DNA of 64,000 nucleotides from Clostridiales bacterium (GCA_015655075.1 JAATFT010000055.1:1-64000), one strand, 5' to 3'. Counted from the first letter of the stretch, positions 1 through 9,224 are shown. Program-made: numbers and translations. The notes: generated by a model from the letters alone, not told the origin.

Positions 1-1
1 G

Positions 2-249
2 GCAGAAGAACTAACGATGGAATTCAAAGAAATATCTCCAATTATCAGAAAAGAAAAAGCGGAGATGATTCTGGATTGTGTCAAGAATGATGGAAATACC
101 TTTCGAGAATACCAGGAGTCCAGGGACTTTATTACAACAAGCCTGGTAAGAGACTTGATGGTATATCTATACACATTGCAGAGGATGGTTTCGTAAAAAC
201 TGTTATAGGAAATGCTAAAATTAAATCTACATGGGAGGTTGTTGAATAA
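2..249 (+). pseudogene. C-terminal remnant of a probable colicin/polymorphic-type toxin, frameshifted
   Basis: Two overlapping open frames run off the window edge. Frame 2 is open from base 2 to the stop at 194-196. Frame 1 is closed at 88-90, then open from 91 to TAA 247-249 and encodes a basic tail (...NKPGKRLDGISIHIAEDG...). The frame-1 stop overlaps the ATG of the next gene as TAATG, the usual coupling of a toxin to its immunity gene. I infer that frame 1 is the true 3' end and that a frameshift near 90-130 joins it to frame 2. The toxin family cannot be fixed from about 50 residues; a tRNase-like colicin D/E5 end is only a guess. Confidence 0.35.
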
Positions 250-548
250 TGGAATTTGAAAAACTCTTTAATATAATAAACAATTATATTATGAATGATG
301 AGGACAAAGGTACATCAGAAATTTTTTGCAATGAGTTTATGGATACATTTTACTCTGTTCAGGATGATTTGGAAAAACAAGTTTCTCAAAATATTTTTGA
401 AGCATTTGATGATATTAACTTAATTTGTGATTCCTACGAAGTAAATGAGGATATAAGAAAAGCAGATAAATACTGTATAGACGAAATAGAACTTAAGAAA
501 AAGATAATCCAATATATGGAAATATTAAAGACTAATTCTAAAAAATGA
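249..548 (+). CDS. Small acidic protein, probable colicin-D-type immunity protein
   Basis: 99 residues, strongly acidic and predicted helical, with no signal peptide. A GGGAGG ribosome site lies just upstream, and the ATG overlaps the preceding stop (TAATG). The C-terminal half, with a conserved-looking IDE-LKKKI stretch, resembles from memory the helical colicin D immunity family (residues about 50-95). Position directly behind a toxin-like 3' end supports an immunity role: binding and neutralising the cognate toxin in the cytoplasm. It could also be an unrelated small acidic protein; only a profile search would settle it. A hairpin terminator follows at 582-605. Confidence 0.45.
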   Translation: MEFEKLFNIINNYIMNDEDKGTSEIFCNEFMDTFYSVQDDLEKQVSQNIFEAFDDINLICDSYEVNEDIRKADKYCIDEIELKKKIIQYMEILKTNSKK

Positions 549-581
549 GATGAATCTATATATTGGGGTTAAATTCAGTAA

Positions 582-609
582 AACCAGCTATGTGCAGTAG
601 CTGGTCTTA
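582..609 (+). terminator. Hairpin terminator after the immunity-like gene
   Basis: ACCAGCTA and TAGCTGGT pair around a 7-base loop, followed by a short T-rich run. It lies 34 bases past the stop codon. Confidence 0.55.
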
Positions 610-991
610 TTGGATGACAAGAGAAAAAACCACCTTCACTAAGCCGTTGGCCGTTCGGCGTGAATCGGCCAAATGCTTCATGCTTGTAATATTAGAAGTG
701 TTAGTGCATTAAAGAAAGATTCATTGCATGCAGAAAAGATATGGGGGTGATATCAATCGACGATTAAATATTAAAAAAAGTTAATGTTGTGGAATATCTC
801 CGGTTTTGTAATAATATTCATAAAATAAAATACAGTTGTCGATTTACAAAAATTGATCCAATATTTATTAATTTAAAACACAGCAAGTTGTCTTCCTGCT
901 GTGTTTTAGGTTTGGGAAAATAAGATATATTCTTTTAAATTTATATACCCCGTTGTAGACGGCTGATATAGTCTACAACGGAGTTTTAAGG
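610..991. other. Intergenic stretch without a recognisable gene
   Basis: One dyad (TTGGCCG at 647-653 with CGGCCAA at 666-672) and AT-rich sequence. A pair ACAGCAAG / CTTCCTGCTGTG lies near 880-905, and a GTTGTAGAC...GTCTACAAC pair at about 952-980 may end transcription of the leftward gene that follows. No convincing ORF. Confidence 0.4.
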
Positions 992-2671
992 TTATTCTTC
1001 TACATAATCGGATACGGAGGAAAATAACCGCTTCACCGTATCGTAAGATAATTTCCTGCGCCGGTATTCATCTACAATTCCCTTATTATTCATGGTACGG
1101 GGACGGCTGCCGAACCATTCTTTACTGACGCGGATATCACAGAACTGCCATATGTAGATTCCGGAGCAGCCGGGTTGCTTTAGTACTGCGGTAATCTGTT
1201 CTTTTAAAGCTTGTGCCTGGTATTCTTCAGACCATTTATCATGTGCAGGGGTCCGGTAACCATAGAGAGCGGCTGCACCAATCTCTGTAATCAGGAATGG
1301 CTTTCCGGCACCTTCGGTTTTTTCCTGAACCCAATTATATAAATCTGACAGATAATCGGCAACAGGGGTATCATGATACCACCGCGGATAAATATTATAG
1401 GACACAACTTCCGGATATCCAAAGCAAAGGTCTGTTTTAAACTTACAGCTTGCGGAAGAACGGGGTCTTGAAGTATCTAATTCCTTTATTTGCGCATATT
1501 GTTTTGCATAACATTCCCTGCCATATTCAGTTTCACTGGCACATTCATTGAGAATTCCCCAGATGTAGATAGAGGGATGATTATAGTGAGCAGGAATCAT
1601 TTCTGCTATAACATCTTCACATTGTTTCTGGAAGTTTGGATTACGCATCTGCTCCTCTGTTAAACCTCTGGCATGATTTTCTTCCCATACAAGGATCCCC
1701 ATCTCATCACAAAGGTCCAGGAATATTTCATCATTGGGATAATGCGAAGTTCTTATTGAATTACCTCCTAAATTCTGAACAAGCTGTAAGTCGTAAGCAA
1801 TTGCTTCATAAGGCAGGGAGCAGCCAAAGTTTGGATGGTCTTCATGACGGCAGAAGCCTTTGATTCTAAGCTGTTTCCTGTTAATAAAGATCTTCTTTCC
1901 TTTAATTTCAATCACACGGAAACCAACACGTTCAATCATATCATCGAGGGGTTCGTTATTTTCAGAGAGTACGGTATTTAATAAGTAAAGATTTGGAGTC
2001 TCCGGCATCCATGCCTTTGCATCCGGGAAAGCAAATATTTCCGTTATAGTTACGAGGCTGTTAGCTGAAACGGTAGTTTCAGGAAAATTGCAGTTTACGT
2101 TATCCAGTACAGAAGAAATAGAAACCACATGTTCTTCTGTACTAATATTAGCCAGGCATACTTCTATCCTGCCTTTCCATCCATTATCCTCAATAGGAGT
2201 AAAGTGGACCCATCTGATATAAACATCGGATACCGTCTCTAAAGCAACAGGACGGGAAACCCCTCCATAGGACATATAGTCGTTTGGAACATGAAGGGAA
2301 GAAGCCTCGCTAAACTGATTATCAGCTCTTACTTCGAGGAGGTGCTCTCCTTCGGATATATTTTTAACAATCGCACTGAATATGGAATATGCGTTATAAT
2401 GGGATGCTATCTCTTTTCCATCCAGATAAACCGTCGCCGTATGGCTGACTCCTTTAAATTCCAAACGAACATTACCGCCGGCTTTAAAAGAAGTACGATA
2501 CATCCCTTCCCCCCGATAAGAAACAAAATCAGGATAGGTTTCCCAACAGCTGGGAACAGGGACTTGGTATTTCTCTCCTTTATGATCTTTGCTTAAAGGA
2601 GAAAACTCCCAAAGCTTTCCGCTTAATTCCTGCTGAAACCGGATTTTATGTGTTTTAAAAGTACGTATCAT
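992..2671 (-). CDS. Glycoside hydrolase family 2, probable beta-glucuronidase
   Basis: 559 residues, close to the roughly 600 of bacterial beta-glucuronidases. The order is sugar-binding jelly roll (about 1-150), Ig-like domain (about 150-255) and TIM barrel (about 260-559). The acid/base is in WGILNE (E376) and the nucleophile in LITE (E463). An N-x-K motif (N528, K530, followed by GI) matches the pair that contacts the glucuronate carboxylate in E. coli GUS, so beta-glucuronidase is favoured over beta-galactosidase. No signal peptide, so cytoplasmic. The ATG follows GAAGG. It lies downstream of, and on the same strand as, the YesN/YesM pair, suggesting that it acts on an oligosaccharide imported by the neighbouring ABC system. 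Confidence 0.82.
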   Translation of the reverse strand: MIRTFKTHKIRFQQELSGKLWEFSPLSKDHKGEKYQVPVPSCWETYPDFVSYRGEGMYRTSFKAGGNVRLEFKGVSHTATVYLDGKEIASHYNAYSIFSAIVKNISEGEHLLEVRADNQFSEASSLHVPNDYMSYGGVSRPVALETVSDVYIRWVHFTPIEDNGWKGRIEVCLANISTEEHVVSISSVLDNVNCNFPETTVSANSLVTITEIFAFPDAKAWMPETPNLYLLNTVLSENNEPLDDMIERVGFRVIEIKGKKIFINRKQLRIKGFCRHEDHPNFGCSLPYEAIAYDLQLVQNLGGNSIRTSHYPNDEIFLDLCDEMGILVWEENHARGLTEEQMRNPNFQKQCEDVIAEMIPAHYNHPSIYIWGILNECASETEYGRECYAKQYAQIKELDTSRPRSSASCKFKTDLCFGYPEVVSYNIYPRWYHDTPVADYLSDLYNWVQEKTEGAGKPFLITEIGAAALYGYRTPAHDKWSEEYQAQALKEQITAVLKQPGCSGIYIWQFCDIRVSKEWFGSRPRTMNNKGIVDEYRRRKLSYDTVKRLFSSVSDYVEE

Positions 2672-2814
2672 CTAAATTACCTTCTCTTTCAACAAATTGA
2701 ATTTTAATTTCTATAAATGAAGTCTTCTTAATCTATAAGATTTCCATGTTCCAGGGGGCGGATAAGGAACCTGGATCCGAATAAATAAGAAGAGAACATA
2801 TCAAAGGAGGAACC

Positions 2815-4431
2815 TTAAGCACCGTAATTGATATCTGCTCCGTCACCGGAATAAACAGTTTCAGAAGGAGAATAGCCGGTATACTTTTTAAAAACTTTAC
2901 TAAAATATTGCGGATTATCGAAGCCTAATTGTTCACTAATCTGGTAAATCTTCAGATGCCCCTTTGCTAAAAGCGTCTGGGCGGTTTTTATTTTAAGCTT
3001 GGTTACATAATTCGTAAAGCCGAGCTGGCTGTAGATTTTAAACAAGGCCGATAAATAATTCGGGCTGACGCCAATTGCTTTGGCAACATCATTCAAGGTA
3101 TGTTTATCGTAAATATGATTTTGGATATATTTCTTTGCATCCAGCACAATCTTATATTTTGGGTTATTGATTCGATTTGCTATCGTGTCAGTAACACATT
3201 TTTCAACGCATTTTAAATAGTTATACAGAGCATCCCTGGTTTTTAAAGAATACAGCATCGGATAATTGAGTTCCTTATCCCCAAAGGCTTCCTGCAATAT
3301 TTTTTCTCCGTTTTCCAGGCAGTTGATTATCAGGTGGATGACACAGGATATTAGATTAATCGAGTGTTCTATCCCTAAGGTGTTTATATTTGACATCAGA
3401 ATTTCAATTGTTGTGTGAAAAAGCGGGATATCATCCTGTTCAATAGCATGTATCAGAGTCTTGTTTATATCTGTAATATTAATGTCCTTATTAGGGGGCA
3501 CGTCTTGTGAAGCTTCAAAACAGGCAGGCATTATAATTGTATTTTTATCGTTAGCCTGTATTAAAGCCTGTTGGGCTGTTGCAAAGCTATGGGTAATACC
3601 CATTGGTGTTTTGACTTTTTTACCTATACCTGAGTAGAGCCGTACATTAAAATATTGGCGGCAAAGTAAAGAGGCATCGAGTAAAGCGGATTTCCATAAG
3701 GCAGGAGCATTTTTCTCTTCTGTCAGCATTAAGATAACCCCCATTAATTGATGGCTGTAGGCTGTAATATAACATTTGAAATGCATCTCAAGGGCCATTT
3801 TTACAGAGTTTAGGATACTAAAATACAAACGGTACTGCTGGTTTGAGGCAGGCTCTGAATTATTTGGATATTGTACCTTTAACGATACCGTAATAAAGGA
3901 ATCGGCTGTCAGATCCTGTCCAAAGGATTCGGCTAATTCCAATATTTGTTCAGTGGAATGATAGCCGCCATTTAATAAAAAGTAGTAAAAACGGTTGATA
4001 AATACATTCGGCGGAAGTACCGTTTCATCAATAGAGGGATTCCTTTTTTTGTCCAGTTCACGAAAGGCCCGGTCTAATATATCTTTTAGAATATCACGGT
4101 TAAATTCCATCTTGATTAAATAGTCAAATGCATGATATTTTAGAGCTTTTCTTGCATAATTAAAATCTTCGTAACTTGTCAGAAATATAAAAAGCGGCTT
4201 TTGAGGAAAGTGTTCGTCCACATATTTGGCAAGTTCCAGTCCATCCATTACCGGCATCTTGATATCGGTAATAATAATATCCGGCTGGGCAGTATGAATG
4301 ATAGAGATTGCTTCTTTCCCATTTTGTGCAGCCCCAACAATTTCCACATTGGAATCATATATAGTTGTAAGCATTGTCTGAAGACCGATTCTGGCAAGTG
4401 ATTCATCATCTATTATTAATATTTTATACAT
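2815..4431 (-). CDS. YesN-type response regulator with AraC-family DNA-binding domain
   Basis: 538 residues. The N-terminal receiver domain has the acidic pair D8-D9, the phospho-acceptor D56 in ITDIKMP and a downstream T/S-Y region. A middle linker of about 280 residues is typical of YesN proteins. Two AraC helix-turn-helix units occupy about 430-530 (IYQISEQLGFDNPQYFSKVFKKYTG region). It partners the sensor kinase just upstream on the same strand (4614-6464) and probably activates the divergent binding-protein/permease genes at 6827-10092 and possibly the beta-glucuronidase gene. An inserted palindromic element (4453-4617) separates it from the kinase gene. Confidence 0.88.
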   Translation of the reverse strand: MYKILIIDDESLARIGLQTMLTTIYDSNVEIVGAAQNGKEAISIIHTAQPDIIITDIKMPVMDGLELAKYVDEHFPQKPLFIFLTSYEDFNYARKALKYHAFDYLIKMEFNRDILKDILDRAFRELDKKRNPSIDETVLPPNVFINRFYYFLLNGGYHSTEQILELAESFGQDLTADSFITVSLKVQYPNNSEPASNQQYRLYFSILNSVKMALEMHFKCYITAYSHQLMGVILMLTEEKNAPALWKSALLDASLLCRQYFNVRLYSGIGKKVKTPMGITHSFATAQQALIQANDKNTIIMPACFEASQDVPPNKDINITDINKTLIHAIEQDDIPLFHTTIEILMSNINTLGIEHSINLISCVIHLIINCLENGEKILQEAFGDKELNYPMLYSLKTRDALYNYLKCVEKCVTDTIANRINNPKYKIVLDAKKYIQNHIYDKHTLNDVAKAIGVSPNYLSALFKIYSQLGFTNYVTKLKIKTAQTLLAKGHLKIYQISEQLGFDNPQYFSKVFKKYTGYSPSETVYSGDGADINYGA

Positions 4432-4452
4432 AGGAACCTCCCGGCTGTTATA

Positions 4453-4617
4453 CTAGTGTTCTGACAAGTTGATACTTGGACTAATCGCGTAGAATGGATT
4501 TTCATTCTGCGAGGCGGAGGAATGAGGCGTAGCGGTGGCTACGTCGATTGACAACAACGAAGCAGATGGAAATTCAGGCAAGCCATTAGACAAGATATCA
4601 ACTTGCCAGTGCTCTAG
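4453..4617. repeat. MITE-like palindromic element, family A relative (A1)
   Basis: 165 bp bounded by CTAG at both ends. The left arm pairs imperfectly with the right arm along nearly the full length (for example CAAGTTGATA near the left end with TATCAACTTG near the right). The core GTAGCGGTGGCTAC matches the core of the other family A copies. Its right-hand CTAG provides the TAG stop of the sensor kinase gene. Confidence 0.7.
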
Positions 4618-6464
4618 TTACCGTTATCTTCCGTATAAATAAGAGGAAGCAATACATACACACAGGTGTATTCGCCGACTTTACTTTCGATATGCAGGCC
4701 ATATTTCGGACCATATTCGATTGTAATCCTTTTATGAATATTATAAATTCCAATACCGGACATTTTGTCATTCCTATTGGTATCCAGGTCGTTTAATTTC
4801 TCCAGATCCTCCTGTTCAATTCCGACACCGTTATCAATAACCCGTATAAGCAGATCGCCATTTTTTTCTTCTGCCTTAATCTGTATTTTTTTCCTTGAGT
4901 GTGAGGGCTCAATTCCATGGAAGATGGCATTTTCGACTAATGGCTGCAATGTGAATTTTATCATCTGCGCTTGATAAAGGGCTTCCTTTTCTATCAGGTA
5001 TTCAATCTCAAACATATTACCATATCGATAAGATTGTAAAACGGAATAATCTTTAATAAAATTCAATTCGTCTTTTAAAGGAACCGTTTCCCCGGGATTA
5101 CGAAAAGTCTGGCGCAGCATATTACTAAAAGTTGCAGTCATATCAACGACTCCTGGAATTCCGTTAATTTCTCCAAGCCAACGGATCGAATTAAGTGTAT
5201 TATATAGGAAATGCGGATTTATTTGACTTTGAAGCATCTGAAACTGATAATTCTGTTTCAATTTCTCGTCTTCTAATTCTTTCTTCATGAGCTGATGGAT
5301 ATTTCCGGCCATATTTACAATTTCCTGTGAAATCAGCCAAAATTCGTCGGAGGTGTGAATCGTATTCTCTATTTGAAAAATTCCCTGTGAGACATCATGA
5401 AGCTGGTCACAGATTTTTTTAATCGGCCGCTTTATCATGCGTTGAAGCAGATTGTAAAAGAGGACTACAATCAGGACGATGATAAGTAAATAAGGGGTAA
5501 AAACCTGGTAAGTGCCATCGTCAAAGAAATTGAACTGATAATTGGATAATTTCTGGGCCAATATAATGCCGCTGTTATTGGCGGAAACAATCACATAGCG
5601 ATCTCCGTCGAAAGCGGGGATTGAATCAGTTACCTTAACATTCGTATACAATGCAGAGGAAGAAACGGAAAATATCCGGTTAAAAGTATCGGTTACGTCT
5701 GTAAATTCGGAGGAGGAATATTCGTAAATGCTGTCATTTATATTAATTAATACGGAATCATCGGGGGTAGAGCGTAACATTCCCAATTGATTCGTAATCC
5801 ATTTATCACTTAATGCAAAATAGATTGTTCCGATCTGACGGGTACCATGTTTTGCATATATTTTGCTTTGCAGGGGTATGACATATCTTTGTCCAGAAAG
5901 ATCGGAATAAAAAAACGGAGACTTTACAATACCTGCAGGAAAGCGCTGCTCCCAGTTGCTACACAATTCTATAAAGTGAGAAAGATCAGTGGGATGACCA
6001 TAAATCCAACCTACCGTTATTGCATTATCGTGTCTTGCGGAGGTGATGATGCATTTTGCAACGGTATCATAAATACCAAGATTCGTAAGCATGGAAGACG
6101 TTTCCACATAAGCATGAACAATAATATATTTCGGATTACTGCTCGGATTTGCTATATTTGAAGTGGTATAAACATTGAAAGGACTATCTATATCAGACTG
6201 GTTTAGAGAGAGAAATTGTTCCACGGTCTGATTGCTGGATAAGGTTTGTGCAAATTGAGTAATCTGCAGGTAATCCTGGTCAATATTTAACAAGGCCAAA
6301 GAAAGACGATTTCCAATCTCTTCTGACTCCATCTTTACATAATTTTCTTTCGTATTCGTATAAAGAAAAAAATATAGTATAAATGTCATAAGTAAAGAAA
6401 GAAGGATACACAGGAAAAGCAGTTTTATTTTTATACTTGATTTTGTTCTGGTTATCCATTTCAT
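4614..6464 (-). CDS. YesM-type sensor histidine kinase
   Basis: 616 residues from the chosen ATG, which has AGGTGA upstream; reading further upstream would enter a repeat element, so the longer 643-residue ORF is rejected. Membrane helices lie at about 13-35 and 323-340 around an extracellular sensor domain. HAMP follows at about 341-395, then the His_kinase region with H418 in INPHFLYN, the N-box (ENA, N512) and the G-box DNGVGI (544-549). Members of this family sense extracellular carbohydrate or its binding protein and phosphorylate a YesN regulator, here 2815-4431. The TAG stop lies inside the repeat element at 4453-4617, so the native C-terminus may have been altered. Confidence 0.88.
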   Translation of the reverse strand: MKWITRTKSSIKIKLLFLCILLSLLMTFILYFFLYTNTKENYVKMESEEIGNRLSLALLNIDQDYLQITQFAQTLSSNQTVEQFLSLNQSDIDSPFNVYTTSNIANPSSNPKYIIVHAYVETSSMLTNLGIYDTVAKCIITSARHDNAITVGWIYGHPTDLSHFIELCSNWEQRFPAGIVKSPFFYSDLSGQRYVIPLQSKIYAKHGTRQIGTIYFALSDKWITNQLGMLRSTPDDSVLININDSIYEYSSSEFTDVTDTFNRIFSVSSSALYTNVKVTDSIPAFDGDRYVIVSANNSGIILAQKLSNYQFNFFDDGTYQVFTPYLLIIVLIVVLFYNLLQRMIKRPIKKICDQLHDVSQGIFQIENTIHTSDEFWLISQEIVNMAGNIHQLMKKELEDEKLKQNYQFQMLQSQINPHFLYNTLNSIRWLGEINGIPGVVDMTATFSNMLRQTFRNPGETVPLKDELNFIKDYSVLQSYRYGNMFEIEYLIEKEALYQAQMIKFTLQPLVENAIFHGIEPSHSRKKIQIKAEEKNGDLLIRVIDNGVGIEQEDLEKLNDLDTNRNDKMSGIGIYNIHKRITIEYGPKYGLHIESKVGEYTCVYVLLPLIYTEDNGN

Positions 6465-6482
6465 AGTTTCACCTGTTCGTGT

Positions 6483-6552
6483 TAGAGTGTGTTTGAAAAA
6501 TGCTTGTGCCGGGCGTTCAGAACGGTGCGATGATTTCTCAAACACGCTCTAG
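6483..6552. repeat. Short internally deleted family A element (A2)
   Basis: 70 bp. The left end TAGAGTGTGTTTGAAAAATG and the right end TCAAACACGCTCTA are inverted copies. It retains the two ends of the longer copies at 35779 and 51791 but lacks the middle. It lies in the 5' leader of the sensor kinase gene. Confidence 0.75.
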
Positions 6553-6616
6553 TATAGAAATAGTATAAATCGGAGATTTCTATAAGTCAATGAATATAAG
6601 GCATTATGGGAAGATA

Positions 6617-6652
6617 GTGTAATATTTTACACAGCGAAGTAAAATATTACAC
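6617..6652. promoter_or_regulatory. Perfect 14-bp dyad between divergent kinase and transporter genes
   Basis: GTGTAATATTTTAC and its exact reverse complement are separated by 8 bases. It lies about 60 bp upstream of the -35 of the binding-protein promoter and upstream of the divergent kinase gene. It could be a regulator operator or a bidirectional hairpin. Confidence 0.5.
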
Positions 6653-6711
6653 ATTTATTTGCAAAAGAATAAAGGAGAGTTGGAAAATGCACGAAAGAAT
6701 AAAAAAGTTGC

Positions 6712-6739
6712 TTGCAATTGATTGGTCACAATGTATAAT
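6712..6739 (+). promoter_or_regulatory. Sigma-A-type promoter for the sugar-binding protein operon
   Basis: -35 TTGCAA (6712-6717), 16-bp spacer, -10 TATAAT (6734-6739), about 90 bp ahead of the ATG at 6827. Confidence 0.55.
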
Positions 6740-6826
6740 TGAGGACATAAAAAACGGCGCATTATATGAATAACAGCAAAAATCCTGTGGGGGCGGGTGT
6801 GCCGGAAAAAAAGGAGGAAAGTAATT

Positions 6827-8179
6827 ATGAGTAAGAAGAAGTTAATAGCACTGGCATTAGCTGTCACAATGGTGATTACATCTTTAACAGGCTGCGGAAG
6901 TAAAGCAAATGACACGACAAATACAAAAGATGCGGCACAGACGACCGATGCGGCAGCAACAAAAGACTCAACCGATGCAGCACAAACCGATAGCGGGGAA
7001 ACAGTAACAATTAAGGTATCTTTATGGGATTATTCCAATCTGGCATATTATAAAACGATCTTTGCAGCATTTGAAGCAGGACATCCTGATATTAAGATTG
7101 AACCTGTTGAAGCATCTTCAGCAGAATATGACGATTTGATTCAGGTTAAAATGGCTTCTAAGGAAGATTTTGATGTTGTATTTACAAAAGGAACTCCGGC
7201 CTTAAGCGCATTAGTTGCCAAAGGTCATATGTTAGCATTAGATGACAGGATGGCAGGTGATTCCGACTTTAATAAGGATGCTTATGGCGGTTTGACGGAA
7301 CAATTAATGTTAGATGGAAAAACATATTCCGTTCCATTCAGAAAAGACAACAACTTACTCTTCTTTAACAAAGATTTATTTGATGCGGCAGGAGTTGCTT
7401 ATCCGGAAGACGGAATGACAATGGAGGAATACCGTGAATTAGCGAAAAAGCTGACAAGCGGTGAAGGCAATGAAAAAGTTTATGGCGCTTATGTTCATAC
7501 CTGGTCTAGCAATGTTAATCAGTTTGCAAGAAGAATGGAAGAGTATGTAATGGATGATGAGGATAAATCTTCCTTACTTCCATATTATAAAACAATCTTA
7601 GCAATGCAGAACGAGGATAAAACTATCATGGATTATGGTTCATTAAAAGCATCTTCCACACATTACAGTGGTGTATTCTATAATGAGCAGGTATGTATGC
7701 TTCAGATGGGAACCTGGTTTATTAATAATTTATTTGAAAATGTTGATTTTAATTGGGGTGTTTGCTCAATTCCTAATGTTACAGGTGAGGGCAATACCAA
7801 GGCTGTAGGCGGAGTTACACCGGTAGGTATTGGTGCATATTCAAAACATCCTGAAGAAGCATGGGAATTTATCCAATATGTAACCGGCGAAGAAGGTGCT
7901 TTAGTTCTGGCACAGAGTGGTATTCTTCCTGGATATTCTTCTGATAAAATCATGGAGATATTTGATGCTCTTCCGGAGAAAAATGCAGGAATTCCTGAAA
8001 ATCTTTCGGTTTACCTTAATTTAGATACTTATATTATTGAACAGCCAATGCATCCGCAAGGCAGAGAAATTTCCAAAATCATTGATGAAGAACATGATCT
8101 GATCATGACCAATTCCATAAGTATAGAAGATGGGCTGAAGGAAATGACAGACAGAGTAAATGAATTACTGGGAAGATAA
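6827..8179 (+). CDS. Sugar ABC transporter substrate-binding lipoprotein
   Basis: 450 residues. The ATG at 6827 has AAGGAGG nine bases upstream, and the protein starts with a lysine-rich lipoprotein signal ending in the lipobox LTGC (C23), followed by a Thr/Asp/Ala-rich linker. The rest has the family 1 (MalE/UgpB-like) solute-binding fold, including a WEFIQYVTGEEG segment typical of the C-terminal lobe. It would be tethered outside the membrane and deliver an oligosaccharide to the two permeases downstream. The substrate is unknown; the linked beta-glucuronidase points to glucuronate-containing glycans. A hairpin before the permease genes probably raises its expression relative to theirs. 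Confidence 0.88.
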   Translation: MSKKKLIALALAVTMVITSLTGCGSKANDTTNTKDAAQTTDAAATKDSTDAAQTDSGETVTIKVSLWDYSNLAYYKTIFAAFEAGHPDIKIEPVEASSAEYDDLIQVKMASKEDFDVVFTKGTPALSALVAKGHMLALDDRMAGDSDFNKDAYGGLTEQLMLDGKTYSVPFRKDNNLLFFNKDLFDAAGVAYPEDGMTMEEYRELAKKLTSGEGNEKVYGAYVHTWSSNVNQFARRMEEYVMDDEDKSSLLPYYKTILAMQNEDKTIMDYGSLKASSTHYSGVFYNEQVCMLQMGTWFINNLFENVDFNWGVCSIPNVTGEGNTKAVGGVTPVGIGAYSKHPEEAWEFIQYVTGEEGALVLAQSGILPGYSSDKIMEIFDALPEKNAGIPENLSVYLNLDTYIIEQPMHPQGREISKIIDEEHDLIMTNSISIEDGLKEMTDRVNELLGR

Positions 8180-8214
8180 TCATATTTAAGCAAAATAATA
8201 ACAAACAATAGAAC

Positions 8215-8254
8215 ATAAGCGTCAAGTAAAAAAGTATAATTATTTGACGCTTAT
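8215..8254 (+). terminator. Intercistronic hairpin after the binding-protein gene
   Basis: ATAAGCGTCAA pairs exactly with TTGACGCTTAT around an 18-base AT-rich loop, with a T-rich tail. It probably stabilises the upstream message or terminates part of transcription ahead of the permease genes. Confidence 0.6.
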
Positions 8255-8300
8255 ATTTTATGAATCTTTACTATTTTTGCTTAAACAAGGAGGATGAGTT

Positions 8301-9224
8301 ATGAGTAAAACCAATACGGTATCTGCCGCACCGAAAAAAGTCAACTATGCCAGGAGAAAAAATCTGGTTGCTTATTCTTTTATTTTGCCTAATTTTATTG
8401 GTTTCGTTTGTTTAACATTGATTCCTATTGCATTTTCGTTTGTATTAAGCGTTTGCGAATGGGATGCGGGAAATGCAAGTGCGGTTACCTTTGTCGGACT
8501 TAATAATTTTAAGAAGATGATATCAGATTCTACCTTTCTGATTTCAATTAAAAATACCGCTTATTATTCGATCGGGGTTGTGCCATGTACCCTGGCTTTG
8601 TCCTTACTGCTTGCAATGTTAATGAATTGCAATTTAAAAGGACGAACCTTTTTCAGAGCGGTTATTTTCTTTCCCTATGTAGCTTCCTTAGTAGCGGTAG
8701 CAGTTGTCTGGAATGCACTGTTTCATCCGGACAGCGGCCCGGTGAATCAGCTTCTTACGGCTTTGGGAGTACAGAATCCACCGCGTTGGGCGGCTTCCAC
8801 CGTGTGGGCAATGCCCACATTAATTCTTCTAAGTATATGGAAAAATGTGGGATATTATACGGTTGTTTATCTGGCAGCACTTCAAGGTATTCCAAGAGAA
8901 CTGCGTGAAGCGGCGACCATAGACGGTGCCAATGCTTTTCAGCGATTCAAGAGTATTACATGGCCGATGGTAACGCCTACTACCTTCTTTGTTACCATTA
9001 TGCTTACTATTTATACCTTTAAAGTATTTGATATTATGTACATAACAACACAGGGCGGACCTGGGCGTTCGACTAACGTTTTAGTATATCATATATATAA
9101 TAAGGCATTTATATCTCTTCAATTCGGATATGCCAGTACATTGTCAATTGTTTTGTTTGCCATTGTATTAGTGATAACCCTGCTCCAATTCCGTGTGGAG
9201 AAAAAATTTACCAGTTATTTATAG
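8301..9224 (+). CDS. Sugar ABC transporter permease, MalF/UgpA type
   Basis: 307 residues with about six hydrophobic helices. The EAA loop, which docks on the ATPase, is visible as LREAATIDGANAFQRFKSITWP (near residue 200). The ATG follows AAGGAGG. It pairs with the MalG-type permease beginning 17 bases after its stop to form the membrane channel for the preceding lipoprotein. No ATPase gene is in this cluster; the MsmX-like ATPase at 26989 is a candidate partner. Confidence 0.88.
   Translation: MSKTNTVSAAPKKVNYARRKNLVAYSFILPNFIGFVCLTLIPIAFSFVLSVCEWDAGNASAVTFVGLNNFKKMISDSTFLISIKNTAYYSIGVVPCTLALSLLLAMLMNCNLKGRTFFRAVIFFPYVASLVAVAVVWNALFHPDSGPVNQLLTALGVQNPPRWAASTVWAMPTLILLSIWKNVGYYTVVYLAALQGIPRELREAATIDGANAFQRFKSITWPMVTPTTFFVTIMLTIYTFKVFDIMYITTQGGPGRSTNVLVYHIYNKAFISLQFGYASTLSIVLFAIVLVITLLQFRVEKKFTSYL

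Noticed and set aside
2740-2780. TCCAGG/CCTGGA pair after the response regulator gene
   Set aside because: Only six base pairs with a 14-base loop and no T-tract; too weak to call a terminator.
6465-6545. Longer N-terminus for the first sensor kinase
   Set aside because: The extra codons read through repeat A2, and a ribosome site precedes the ATG at 6464.
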